The notes beneath the pieces were generated by a model that ran no database searches, was not told the origin of the DNA, and worked only from the letters and a program-made list of their open reading frames with translations. Both the position numbers and the translations under genes were made by a program. Positions 42,240-51,218 of a stretch of 51,595 nt of DNA are shown here, in pieces. Each line of letters starts with the position of its first letter. The first letter of the stretch is position 1. Source of the DNA: an uncultured Thiotrichaceae bacterium (lineage in GTDB: Bacteria > Pseudomonadota > Gammaproteobacteria > Thiotrichales > Thiotrichaceae); assembly GCA_902727985.1 (NCBI GenBank), contig CACVAY010000146.1, positions 1 through 51,595 on the forward strand, given 5' to 3'.

Positions 42240-42598
42240 TTCGCAATTTGTTTCCCCATGCTATTTCTAAAACGATATGATTTGCTGTTCTAGAGGCTAC
42301 TATTTAGTCAAATCATAGGCGTCTCAATAATCCATAAAGCATACTTACTCTCGTTACCTACAGTGATTTGTAAAAAAACCTAAGTAATGCCTGAATTGAC
42401 AGTGTTTTTTTTGTTCTTTTCTACTACTATTCTAGCTAGGCGATTCAACAAGTAACCCCATGATTGTTGAGCAAGAAGTGTTCTATTTAGTCTATGTATA
42501 TTGTTTGTACAGAGCAGAGGAGCGAGGTCGGTGCAAACCCATACTCGAACGGTAAATAGACCTTCTTAAGAGTTTGTCACTTTTTGTTAGGATAACAA
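42240..42598. other. Intergenic region upstream of the OmpA/BON gene
   Basis: About 360 nt with no supported gene. Immediately before the OmpA-like gene a leader segment (about 42528-42564) could pair AGGTC with GACCT around an interior containing GGTGCAAACCC. I considered a riboswitch but found no class that fits. A T-rich stretch around 42404-42420 could close the rhodanese transcript, though the stem is unclear. Confidence 0.35.
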
Positions 42599-43732
42599 AT
42601 GTACCGCTTTATTATTTTACTGTTAACCCTGTTGGCTTTAGCCGCCATTGGGTATTTTTGTCTCCAAAAAATACAAGCACCTGCCATTCAGGCCGATATC
42701 CAGTCTCGAGCTGCTGATGCACTTCGATCAAATGGTATTGACTGGGCTGATGTTTCCGTCTCAGGTCGAGATATTGTCTTAACAGGCGTTGCGCCTTCTG
42801 AAGACATGCGGGAAGCGGCCACGCGATTTGCTCGTGTCGATGGTTATAATTTTGTTGAAAATAATCTCAGCATAGCAGGAGAGTTATCTGGAGATCCGGT
42901 TGTAGAGCCTTCTGGGGAGACTCTTAGTCATTCACAAGCTGTTAAAAATGCTTTTTCCCTCAAAATTAGTAAACAAAAAGATGGCATGGTGATTCTTGAT
43001 GGTGTGTTAGATAAAACGTCAAAAGCGGATCTACTTGCGATTGCCAAAGAGCAATATGGTGAGAATAAGATAAGCGACAATATCGTGGTGATTAAGGGTG
43101 CTACGCCATCTGCTTTTATAAGTACGGTTGCTAATACACTAGAAAAGGTAAACGGACTCACTGAGGCAGAAGCACTGGTTACCCCTAATAATGTGTATTT
43201 GAGCGGACAAAGTTCATCCAAGATAATGCTTCAGCAGATTCAACATCAACTTCAAGCCATCATTCCAAAGTCGATGAAAAGCGAATTTAATCTGGAGCTT
43301 ACGGATACTGTCGAAAGTGATACTAATAGCCCTGATGCTGATGCGCAAGTCGCTGCATTAAGCGCTAAAGAATGTCAAAGACAGTTTAATCAGGCACTTA
43401 AGAAGCGAATTCAATTTAATAGCTCCAGCTCCGTGCTTAAGAAAAGCAGTTATAAGGTGTTAGATAAGGTGGCTGAAATTTCCAAGCAATGCGAAACCAA
43501 GCAAATTGTTGTTCATGGACATACCGATGCTACGGGCAGGAATAACGCGAATCGTCGTTTAAGCAAGAAGCGGGCCCAAGCTGTTGTGAATTATCTGGCG
43601 AAGAAAGATATCAAAGAGTCTCGCTTTAAAGCAGTAGGACACGGTTCCAGCAAACCTGTTGCAAGCAATAAGACAGAACGCGGCAGAGCAAGAAATCGTC
43701 GCATTGAATTATCGGTTGAGGTAAAAAAATAA
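42599..43732 (+). CDS. Membrane-anchored BON/OmpA-family protein
   Basis: A 377-residue protein with an N-terminal membrane anchor (MYRFIILLLTLLALAAIGYF). Two BON-like lipid or surface-binding domains follow (DIQSRAADALRSNGIDWADV and a second near residues 120-170), then a C-terminal OmpA peptidoglycan-binding domain (IVVHGHTDATGRNNANRRLS, KKRAQAVVNYL, GRARNRRIELSVEVKK). This architecture resembles ArfA-type OmpATb proteins more than porin OmpA. It overlaps the next gene (TAATG), so the two products probably work together at the envelope. Confidence 0.87.
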   Translation: MYRFIILLLTLLALAAIGYFCLQKIQAPAIQADIQSRAADALRSNGIDWADVSVSGRDIVLTGVAPSEDMREAATRFARVDGYNFVENNLSIAGELSGDPVVEPSGETLSHSQAVKNAFSLKISKQKDGMVILDGVLDKTSKADLLAIAKEQYGENKISDNIVVIKGATPSAFISTVANTLEKVNGLTEAEALVTPNNVYLSGQSSSKIMLQQIQHQLQAIIPKSMKSEFNLELTDTVESDTNSPDADAQVAALSAKECQRQFNQALKKRIQFNSSSSVLKKSSYKVLDKVAEISKQCETKQIVVHGHTDATGRNNANRRLSKKRAQAVVNYLAKKDIKESRFKAVGHGSSKPVASNKTERGRARNRRIELSVEVKK

Positions 43733-44952
43733 TGAGTTATCTGCTAACACAGCTATGGATTTGTTTAGGGTTGGCTGCATTAATCGCAGGAATTGCAGGC
43801 TGGTTACTTCGTGGAAGTGGCAGAAACAAATTCAAAAAAATTGAAGATGAAATGAATGCCAAATTAGTGAGTGTTGAAAAGGAACGTGATCACTATATGG
43901 ATGAATTACAAAATTTAGGTGAGATTGAAGCAGAGACAAAGGCACTCACGTCAAAACATATCGAAGAAAAGCAAACGCTGGAAAAGCAATTGCAGGGTAT
44001 GGAAAAGGCAGCGTCAATGGCGTCTCAGAAGTTACATCTACAGGAACAGGAGTTAACGAAAAAAGCGCAACAACTGAATGATGCGAATGCCAGTCTTTCA
44101 ATGAAAATTGATGAGGAACAACAGGTATTCACGCAACGACTAGCAGAAGTTGAGGCAGGCGCAGAACATTCTGATCACCAGATCAAAGAATATGAAGTGC
44201 GTATTGATGCGCTGGAAGCAGAGTTATCACAGACAGCGTCGCAACTTGATGAAGCAAGAATTCAGTTATCCGAGATACATGCAGCCTCAAGAGTAGCACT
44301 TGGAACTTCGGCCGTTAGTTATATAAATACACCTGCAATTTCAACGGCCGCTGACAAAACTGTGCTTTCTGATAGTGAAGGGGCACATGATGACGCCAAT
44401 ATAAAAGGGCTGTTAGGGATCGGGGGGCTGGCTGGTGTAGCAGGGCTAGCTAAATCAACGCTCGATAAAGCTGTTGAGGGTGTTAGTCATGCCAAAGAAG
44501 AGATGATGTACAAGTCGAGTCCTGGTGATACGATCTATGCGCTTAATGAAATCAAATCAATTAGCCGTGAAGATCGTTCCCGTTTAAATGAGATGGGGGT
44601 TGAAACTACAGAAGAACTTCTTAATAAGTGTTCGACGAAGGATGAAATTTCTCTGTTCTCCAAAACCTTGGGTAAAGAGGCGTGGGTGGTGCGTTCATGG
44701 GTGAGTGTAGCTGACTTATTGCGCCTAAACGGTGTTGATGGCATGAATGCCGAGTTGTTAGAATTATCGGGCATAGCTTCCACACAGAGTTTAAAGCTTG
44801 CGAAAGCTGAAAAGCTTCAGGAGAGCATGAGCGTGATTCATCGTCATGTTGGTAAGAATGATAGTATGCCAGAGCTATCTGAGATTCAGACATGGATAGC
44901 GCAAGCATCAAACATCTCCCCTATGGTCGATAACAGTATCGAAAAGATCTAA
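43732..44952 (+). CDS. Membrane-anchored coiled-coil protein with C-terminal DUF4332/HhH-type domain
   Basis: A 406-residue protein. One N-terminal helix (LWICLGLAALIAGIAGWLLR) is followed by a long coiled coil (about residues 35-190, rich in E/K/Q). A Gly-rich stretch (LLGIGGLAGVAGLAKS) leads to a C-terminal DUF4332-like helix-hairpin-helix domain (EIKSISREDRSRLNEMGVET, TEELLNKCSTKDEISLFSKT). DUF4332 domains resemble DNA- or nucleotide-binding HhH folds, but the function is unknown. The TAATG overlap with the OmpA/BON gene points to a joint structural role spanning inner membrane and cell wall. Confidence 0.8.
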   Translation: MSYLLTQLWICLGLAALIAGIAGWLLRGSGRNKFKKIEDEMNAKLVSVEKERDHYMDELQNLGEIEAETKALTSKHIEEKQTLEKQLQGMEKAASMASQKLHLQEQELTKKAQQLNDANASLSMKIDEEQQVFTQRLAEVEAGAEHSDHQIKEYEVRIDALEAELSQTASQLDEARIQLSEIHAASRVALGTSAVSYINTPAISTAADKTVLSDSEGAHDDANIKGLLGIGGLAGVAGLAKSTLDKAVEGVSHAKEEMMYKSSPGDTIYALNEIKSISREDRSRLNEMGVETTEELLNKCSTKDEISLFSKTLGKEAWVVRSWVSVADLLRLNGVDGMNAELLELSGIASTQSLKLAKAEKLQESMSVIHRHVGKNDSMPELSEIQTWIAQASNISPMVDNSIEKI

Positions 44953-44961
44953 TCCCGGAAA

Positions 44962-44991
44962 CACCGTCGTTATTGAATAATAGCGACGGTG
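44962..44991 (+). terminator. Hairpin after the DUF4332 gene
   Basis: CACCGTCG/CGACGGTG forms a perfect 8-bp stem extended by TTATT/AATAA pairs, 10 nt after the stop. There is no strong T-tract. It also covers the GTG at 44989 that would be the longest start of the next gene. Confidence 0.5.
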
Positions 44992-45081
44992 ATATCTTTG
45001 AACATCATACAGATGGTGAGGAAATATACTCGCGCGCTTAAACTTGCTAGGCTTCTATTTTTTAATTTCTGGCACAGTGAC

Positions 45082-45519
45082 ATGATCAATAGAGGTGAAC
45101 AACTAGCAAAACTATCCCAAGAGCATGAAGCGTCATTGGTGCTGGCAAAAGCACTGCTAGAAGTGGCAGAAAGAGCGGATGAGCAAGAATTGTTGGCAAC
45201 GATTGATAAGCTGAAAACCTACAATGATGAGGAGCTAGAGTTACACTTTCAGCATGAAGAGAGAACCGTGTTTGCGCCAATTTTTAAAGAACATCGCGAA
45301 CATATCCCATTTGCAACAGCTCTACTTAAAGATCATGGGGAAATGCGTCGATTGATTCCGAATTTACATATCGGAGCGGCACGAGAACAAATACATTATT
45401 TCGCAGAATTATTAAGAAAGCATACCCTACAAGAAGAACAAGAACTGTTTCCCTTAATCGCTGAACAGTTTACTGATGAGCAATTAGCGGCAATTGTAGA
45501 TTTCACTCCAATTCACTAA
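45082..45519 (+). CDS. Hemerythrin-like (HHE) domain protein
   Basis: A four-helix protein with the His/Glu pattern of hemerythrin HHE domains: LSQEHEASLVLAKAL, ELELHFQHEERTVFAPIF, LLKDHGEMRRLI and LLRKHTLQEEQELFPLI. Such proteins bind a di-iron centre that senses or stores oxygen or NO. The start is uncertain. The frame is open up to a GTG at 44989 and has an ATG at 45013, but the upstream stretch overlaps a hairpin and is not typical of the family. I prefer MINRGEQLAKLSQEHE at 45082. No good RBS decides it. Confidence 0.8.
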   Translation: MINRGEQLAKLSQEHEASLVLAKALLEVAERADEQELLATIDKLKTYNDEELELHFQHEERTVFAPIFKEHREHIPFATALLKDHGEMRRLIPNLHIGAAREQIHYFAELLRKHTLQEEQELFPLIAEQFTDEQLAAIVDFTPIH

Positions 45520-45540
45520 ATAGCCTTGCGGTCATGCTTA

Positions 45541-45882
45541 TCAGCAGCCATCCTCAGAACCACGATCTAAATAGTGTAATTTATTAGGAACGCCGTCCCA
45601 TTCTGCAGCATCTGCAGGTGGGTCAATTTGTAAGGCAATGACCGGCCAGTCTCGCGATAAATCAGCGTTTAGCTGGATAAACTGCTCCTGATCTTCTGGT
45701 ACATCATCTTCATCGAAGATCGCTTCAGCTGGGCATTCAGGTACGCAAATTGCGCAATCAATGCATTCATCAGGGTCGATAACCAAAAAGTTTGGCCCTT
45801 CGTGAAAACAATCCACTGGGCAAACCTCAACACAATCCGTGTATTTACATTTAATGCAGTTATCAGTGACAACAAAGGTCAT
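45541..45882 (-). CDS. fdxA: FdxA-type 7Fe ferredoxin
   Basis: A 113-residue ferredoxin with a [3Fe-4S] and a [4Fe-4S] centre. The N-terminal motif is [20 protein letters not shown] and the second is [16 protein letters not shown]. The C-terminal extension ([20 protein letters not shown]) is typical of the FdxA family. It follows the thioredoxin-fold gene by 13 nt with an AGGAAG RBS, so they form one operon. Confidence 0.95.
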   Translation of the reverse strand: MTFVVTDNCIKCKYTDCVEVCPVDCFHEGPNFLVIDPDECIDCAICVPECPAEAIFDEDDVPEDQEQFIQLNADLSRDWPVIALQIDPPADAAEWDGVPNKLHYLDRGSEDGC

Positions 45883-45895
45883 AGTAGTCTTCCTG

Positions 45896-46564
45896 TTATT
45901 TCGTCATATGCGGTAAACAGCGTCTGTACCATTCCGCAAAATCGCTGTTATGGTCTGATGCAAGCTGAATTACCCCTAAGTTATGGCTAGAGTGTAAAAC
46001 ACCAAACACACTGCAATCAATAAAGTCAGGTGTCTCACCACCAAAGTAATCTTTTCCTGCCAGGCCATCGTTGACCCATTTATCAATAGCTTGTTTGAAT
46101 TCGGCTTCTGTATCATCAATGCGGTGCTTAATTTTCATTTTTCGAGCGACTTTAGGCATCACCATTGCCCCCATAAAGCCTGTCAATTTCTTCTTGATGA
46201 ACCCCATTGAACCATTCTGCATAATGAAGTGGAAGTTATGCAAAGAGGTTTTGAAGTTGGGATGAATCAAGGGAGGTAAGTAATGGACCAAAACATCATC
46301 GACCCATTTAGACCACTGCTCTGAGTTTTCCTGTTTAGGCAGTTTGCTATAGAAGTCATTGACATAGTTAACAATCGTTGAAGACTCTGTAATTATCTCG
46401 TCATCATCTCTCAGTACAGGGACTTTTTTATGATCAGTGAAGTTGAGTTCCTTCATACCAAAGGGGGACACTTCAACGATGTCGTAAGGTTGCTTGGCGA
46501 AGTTTAGCAATGCTTTAACTTTCCAGCAAAAAGGGCAAGAATCGAATTGATAAAGAGTGATCAT
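45896..46564 (-). CDS. mPGES-2-like glutaredoxin/GST-fold protein
   Basis: A 222-residue protein. An N-terminal glutaredoxin-like domain has the CPFC active site ([20 protein letters not shown]) and the [20 protein letters not shown] segment. Next comes a helical GST-C domain that is related to prostaglandin E synthase 2 ([33 protein letters not shown]). The bacterial function is unknown. Co-transcription with a ferredoxin suggests redox or thiol chemistry. Confidence 0.86.
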   Translation of the reverse strand: MITLYQFDSCPFCWKVKALLNFAKQPYDIVEVSPFGMKELNFTDHKKVPVLRDDDEIITESSTIVNYVNDFYSKLPKQENSEQWSKWVDDVLVHYLPPLIHPNFKTSLHNFHFIMQNGSMGFIKKKLTGFMGAMVMPKVARKMKIKHRIDDTEAEFKQAIDKWVNDGLAGKDYFGGETPDFIDCSVFGVLHSSHNLGVIQLASDHNSDFAEWYRRCLPHMTK

Positions 46565-46649
46565 AGCGCACGCATCTCCCTAGAGCGTATCAGCGTTTGG
46601 GGTAACTATTCTATGGGCAATGCCCGCGTATCTCAAGGTACATGACCAC

Positions 46650-48407
46650 CTACGTTTTGTTCAAGGGAAGATTCTCAGGAAACTCTCCGCTTTGATGTTG
46701 CCACATCTCAAAATATTTCCCGCGTTTTTCCAGAAGCTGATGGTGGCTACCTTCCTCAATAATTCTACCGTGATCTAGCACGATGATTCTATCCATATGT
46801 AAAATGGTGGATAGGCGATGCGCAATGACAATGGCTGTTTTTTGGTCAATTAATTCAAAGATCGCTTTCTGAATTTCCTTTTCGGTCAAAGAATCCAGCG
46901 CACTGGTTGCTTCATCTAACACCACAATAGGCGCATCTTCTAGAAAGGCGCGGGCAATCGCGATACGCTGCTTTTCACCGCCTGACAATTTCACACCACG
47001 TTCACCGACCAACGTTTCGAAGCCCTCCGATAATTGTTCGATAAACTCTAGGCAACGCGCTCGCTTCGCAGCATCTTTAATCTCATCATCCGTAATGTTT
47101 TTCCCTAGACTAATATTATCGCGAATAGAGCGATGGAATAGCTCGGGTTGTTGAGGCACCATCGAAATTTGCTTACGCAATGACAATAAAGAAAATTCAT
47201 TTGCCTGATGACCATCAAAGCTTATGCTACCTTGTTGGGGGTCAAAGAAGCGGAATAATAACTTAGTGAGAGTTGATTTCCCAGACCCTGAATGCCCGAC
47301 CAAAGCCACCTTCTCACCGGGTTTAATGTGCAAAGAGAACTGCTCAAAAAGCGCGGTATCATTGTAGGCAAAATCAACCTGATCGAAGTGAATATCGCCC
47401 CGTTTGATGGTGATCGGTTTTGCATGCGGAGATTCGGTTTCGATATCAGTATTATTAAAGACATCGGCCATCTCACTGGCATCGGCAATCGCTGAAAAGA
47501 AATTACGAAAATACCGTCCAAAGTCCCACAGTCGATGAATCAGCATAAGCAGGATTGATTGGAACAAAACGAATTCACCCACATCGAATGAGCCTTGTTT
47601 CCATTTCTGAATCATCAAATAGATTAGCAAAAGCTCAATGGCAAAGGTTAGAAGGCCTTGTACGGCAAAAGAGATGAATATGAGAATCCAGGCAATGCGG
47701 CGCTTTTCATGCCCCTCATCCGCAATCTGATTGGTTTTGGCTTGCTCCTTCCGTTCTAAGGCAAAACTCTTAACAATGGATATATTGGAAATGGCATCCG
47801 AATAAACCGCGCCGATTTTTGAATTCCACTCAGCAACCGCCTTATCGAAGCGCAATTTCCAGATCGAGAATCCTACATTCCAGCTAATAAAAACCACCAC
47901 CCAAATCAGAAAGTAAATCGCAAACTCAGGTTGTTGCTGATAAAAAATGATGAATGACACGGTGATAACCAAGACATTCTGGAAGAGTTGAAATAGCAGC
48001 CAATCCATAATGCTTTCAAAGGCACTGACAAACCGTCCAGACTGCTTGATCAAACTGCCTGAAAACTGATTCTCAAAAAAATAATGCTTCTGCTGCATTA
48101 ATACGGCAAAAATACGCTTCTCCAGAATCTTAATACCGCCGGATTCAAAGGGAATCATCGCAAATTCCAGTACACGCCAGCTCAACCAAATGCAGCCATA
48201 TATAACCATGATGCTGAAAAAGTTTTCCATCAACATTGTCAAGGTAGAATCGGAATACTCAGAGGCAAAACCATTTGCAATGTTTTTGTAAAACAAGGGC
48301 GTAATAATATCCAGACTTGTTGCCGTAGCGAGTGCGAGAAGGATCACTAAAAAGTAACCTTTCTTTTGCAAGATAATTCGACCGTATTCTTTAAAAATAA
48401 TATTCAT
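46650..48407 (-). CDS. ABC transporter, fused permease and ATPase (exporter type)
   Basis: A 585-residue half-transporter of the B-type exporter class. Six transmembrane helices (about residues 15-310) precede an ATPase domain with Walker A (GHSGSGKSTLTK), signature LSGGEKQRIAIARAF, Walker B (APIVVLDEATSAL) and the H-loop (IVIAHRLSTI). The substrate is not evident. Family members export lipids, peptides or drugs as dimers. It stands alone, opposite in direction to the small secreted protein gene upstream. Confidence 0.93.
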   Translation of the reverse strand: MNIIFKEYGRIILQKKGYFLVILLALATATSLDIITPLFYKNIANGFASEYSDSTLTMLMENFFSIMVIYGCIWLSWRVLEFAMIPFESGGIKILEKRIFAVLMQQKHYFFENQFSGSLIKQSGRFVSAFESIMDWLLFQLFQNVLVITVSFIIFYQQQPEFAIYFLIWVVVFISWNVGFSIWKLRFDKAVAEWNSKIGAVYSDAISNISIVKSFALERKEQAKTNQIADEGHEKRRIAWILIFISFAVQGLLTFAIELLLIYLMIQKWKQGSFDVGEFVLFQSILLMLIHRLWDFGRYFRNFFSAIADASEMADVFNNTDIETESPHAKPITIKRGDIHFDQVDFAYNDTALFEQFSLHIKPGEKVALVGHSGSGKSTLTKLLFRFFDPQQGSISFDGHQANEFSLLSLRKQISMVPQQPELFHRSIRDNISLGKNITDDEIKDAAKRARCLEFIEQLSEGFETLVGERGVKLSGGEKQRIAIARAFLEDAPIVVLDEATSALDSLTEKEIQKAIFELIDQKTAIVIAHRLSTILHMDRIIVLDHGRIIEEGSHHQLLEKRGKYFEMWQHQSGEFPENLPLNKT

Positions 48408-48590
48408 GGCGAGAGGTTTTAGAGGCGAAAAGCAAGCTTAGTGCAAAATTAGATCTTAAGTACATCAAATCTTAAAGAGATATTAGATGAGATACGCGTA
48501 CATCCCCATTGGGATAGTGGGGTATTGCTTTCTGCAATAATATACATTAGAGTTTAATTATATTATTAAATTCTAATATGGGTGTTAAGA

Positions 48591-48923
48591 ATGAAAAAGT
48601 TAATTTTAGCTTCTCTTTTAGCGGCTTCAGCTGCTAACGCAGAGGTTACATTAGATACGAATCAATTTACACAAAGCCTTGATGCGATGACGTCTACAAT
48701 GACGCAGCCAGAGCAGCAGTTATTTTTGAATACGGTTGTGTACTATGGAATGAACAAGTCACAGCCACACGATGTCACATTACCCGTTGATCAACTAGCA
48801 GCAAAAACCTTGAATGAGTTTCACGGTTTGACTGCTTCAGAGATTTTGCGTTCTATCGAGTTATCTAAGGCGATTAAGTTTCAGCAGCAGATTATGAGGG
48901 CGAAGGCAGCGCATAAGCAGTAA
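48591..48923 (+). CDS. Small secreted protein of unknown function
   Basis: A 110-residue protein with a signal peptide (KKLILASLLAASAANAEVTL). The mature part is mostly helical (SQPHDVTLPVDQLAAKTLNE, FHGLTASEILRSIELSKAIK). I do not recognise a family. I use ATG 48591, because the GTG at 48582 would add three residues before the signal. It is followed by a clear terminator and is divergent from the ABC exporter. Confidence 0.75.
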   Translation: MKKLILASLLAASAANAEVTLDTNQFTQSLDAMTSTMTQPEQQLFLNTVVYYGMNKSQPHDVTLPVDQLAAKTLNEFHGLTASEILRSIELSKAIKFQQQIMRAKAAHKQ

Positions 48924-48949
48924 TTTCTGTTTTTGAGTGGTATCCGTAT

Positions 48950-48983
48950 AAAGCGGAGTGGGTCTATCTCACTCCGCTTTTTT
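48950..48983 (+). terminator. Rho-independent terminator after the small secreted protein gene
   Basis: AAAGCGGAGTG and CACTCCGCTTT form an 11-bp perfect stem with a 9-nt loop followed by T's. Confidence 0.9.
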
Positions 48984-49100
48984 ATGGGTGCTTTTTTTGC
49001 CTACCCTATGAAATTTCCAATTTCTTAGTTTAATTATTGCCTTTAGTTTCTTGCTATTTGATAGCGTAAACTCGCGTTTTTTTATCGTGAGAATAGTACT

Positions 49101-51194
49101 GTGCAAACTGCAACGGAAACCATCAAGCATACGACTTGTTATGAATGCGATGCGAATTGTGCCTTTGAGGTGACGTTGAATGCTGAAGGGCATGCGACGA
49201 AAGTAGAGGGTATGCCGAGTTGTCCGCGCGGTCCGATGCAGCTTGAGCGTCAGTATCATAAAGATCGTTTGCTATATCCACTTAAAAGAGTGGGGCCAAA
49301 AGGCTCAGGGGAGTTTGAGCGCATTTCTTGGGAGGAGGCGCTGAATACCATTACTGCTGAGCTAGAAAAAAGCAAAGCGGAACATGGTGCGCCTGCGGTA
49401 GGTTTCTTCGCGGGGTATACAAAAGAAGCACGCCCTCAGCTACAGCGCCTTGCACATGCCTTTGGTAGTCCGAATTATCTCACAGAATCTGGATGCTGTT
49501 TTTCGGCAACCATGGTCGCAGAGCGTCTGACATATGGTTATAAATTAAAAACCACATCTACGGTAGAATCGCCATTAACACGTTGTGTATTGGTATGGTC
49601 TACCAATGCGGTGGGTTCGATTCCGCCTTTCGATGACCATCATCTAAATAAGCGTAAGAAAGGTCGGCGTATGATTGTGGTTGATCCACGTCGTACTGAA
49701 ACGGCTGAACTGGCAGATATTCATTTGCAGATTCGTCCAGGCACAGATGGCGCTTTGGCTCTAGGTTTCCATCATCTGATTTTCAAGAACAACTGGCAGG
49801 CTCAAGAATTTTTGGATGAGTGGGCGAGTGGTTTGGAAGCTTTTCGTGACTATATAAAAGACTTTACACCAGAGCGTGTGGCAGAGATCTGCGGTATTGA
49901 TGAAGCAGATTTACTGGCTGCCGTGGAGATGTTTGCAACAACCTTGCCATCACAAATTGCAATGTCCCCAACGGCGACGGTGCAACACAGCAATGGTTTT
50001 CAGAACCATCGTGCGATGATTCTGTTATCAGCTGTGACGGGGAATATTGATAAGGAGGGCGGTAATCGCTTTTTCAATAATAAGGTCTTACCGAAGCCTA
50101 TTGAAATGTTCGATGTCTGTCTCAATGAACTACCACCACGCATTGGTGATGAAGTTTTTCCAATCTGGACAAAATACTGGCCTGCTGCACAAAGCATGTT
50201 GATGCCTGATTGTATTCTGGAAGGTAAGCCACAAAAGCTAAAATCTCTGTTGGCGATGGGCATTAACACCGCGATGTGGGCAAATTCCAAACGTATGGAA
50301 GAGGCGCTAGGGGCTTTGGATTTCTTTGCGGTTTCTGACTTTTTCCATAATCCTGCAACATTGCAGGCGGATATTGTCCTACCCGCTGCAACGAATTTAG
50401 AACGCTCGGCGCTAATTGCCTATCCTGGTTGTGCGTATCAAGGAGAGATCAAATACCGCCATCCGGTATTATCAACACGTGGTGAAGCTAAAGCGGATGG
50501 AGAGATCTTTTTGGAATTAGCAGTGAAGCTGGGTATGGGGGAGCAGTTTTGGGAAGGTGATGTTGATGCGTCGTGGGCTGAAATGGCAGAAGGTTTGCCC
50601 GAAGGGATGTGGAAAGAAGTTTACGAAAACCCCGAAGGTGTAACGGTTTACAGTGATGTTATTGAAGAACTCGTCGATAAAGGCTTTTTAGATGCAGACC
50701 GACAATGGCGTATTAATGGTTTTAAAACCGCCACAGGTAAGATTGAATTCGACTCAGTGGAATTACGAGAGCAAGGCTATGATGGTTTGCCGGTTTATCG
50801 TGAACCAGCGGAAAGCCCAGTATCAACGCCTGAATTAATGGATGAATATCCCTTGGTTTTAACCTCGGGGGGGCGTCAAAAGTATTTTACCCATTCGCAA
50901 CAGCACAATGTTGATCCGATGCTCAAAATTGACCCTTATCCACGTGTGCAATTACATCCGGCTGATGCCGAAGCGCGAGGTTTACAGCAAGGCGATGTGG
51001 TAGAAATTCGTTCACCAAGGGGGGCTGTTATTTTCAGGGCTGATATCACTGATCGCATGAAGCAGGGCGTCGCGCATTGTTTTCATGGTTGGAATGATGC
51101 CAATATCAATGAGCTAACGGATGACCAACATCTTGATCCCATCAGTGGCTTCCCACCCTTTAAATCACTATTGTGTGAAGTCACAAAGCAATAG
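49101..51194 (+). CDS. Molybdopterin-dependent oxidoreductase, substrate unknown
   Basis: A 697-residue Mo-bisMGD enzyme of the DMSO-reductase family. An N-terminal [4Fe-4S] site (TTCYECDANCAFEV plus SCPRGP) is followed by the Mo domain (VVDPRRTETAELADI, RPGTDGALALGF) and a C-terminal cofactor-binding domain (PLVLTSGGRQKYFTHSQQHN, VQLHPADAEARGLQQGDVVE). The probable Mo ligand lies in ESGCCFSATM, where a Cys pair occupies the usual Cys/Ser/SeCys position. No Tat signal is seen, so it is cytoplasmic. No partner electron-transfer subunit is adjacent. The start is GTG: any later ATG would lose the cluster cysteines. The substrate cannot be told from the sequence. Confidence 0.9.
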   Translation: MQTATETIKHTTCYECDANCAFEVTLNAEGHATKVEGMPSCPRGPMQLERQYHKDRLLYPLKRVGPKGSGEFERISWEEALNTITAELEKSKAEHGAPAVGFFAGYTKEARPQLQRLAHAFGSPNYLTESGCCFSATMVAERLTYGYKLKTTSTVESPLTRCVLVWSTNAVGSIPPFDDHHLNKRKKGRRMIVVDPRRTETAELADIHLQIRPGTDGALALGFHHLIFKNNWQAQEFLDEWASGLEAFRDYIKDFTPERVAEICGIDEADLLAAVEMFATTLPSQIAMSPTATVQHSNGFQNHRAMILLSAVTGNIDKEGGNRFFNNKVLPKPIEMFDVCLNELPPRIGDEVFPIWTKYWPAAQSMLMPDCILEGKPQKLKSLLAMGINTAMWANSKRMEEALGALDFFAVSDFFHNPATLQADIVLPAATNLERSALIAYPGCAYQGEIKYRHPVLSTRGEAKADGEIFLELAVKLGMGEQFWEGDVDASWAEMAEGLPEGMWKEVYENPEGVTVYSDVIEELVDKGFLDADRQWRINGFKTATGKIEFDSVELREQGYDGLPVYREPAESPVSTPELMDEYPLVLTSGGRQKYFTHSQQHNVDPMLKIDPYPRVQLHPADAEARGLQQGDVVEIRSPRGAVIFRADITDRMKQGVAHCFHGWNDANINELTDDQHLDPISGFPPFKSLLCEVTKQ

Positions 51195-51218
51195 TTTTTG
51201 TTGTCATCTGGAGTTCTT

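Noticed and set aside
42528-42564. Possible riboswitch-like leader upstream of the OmpA/BON gene
   Set aside because: It contains GGTGCAAACCC, which recalls part of a GEMM (c-di-GMP) motif, but the other conserved helices and the tetraloop receptor are not there.
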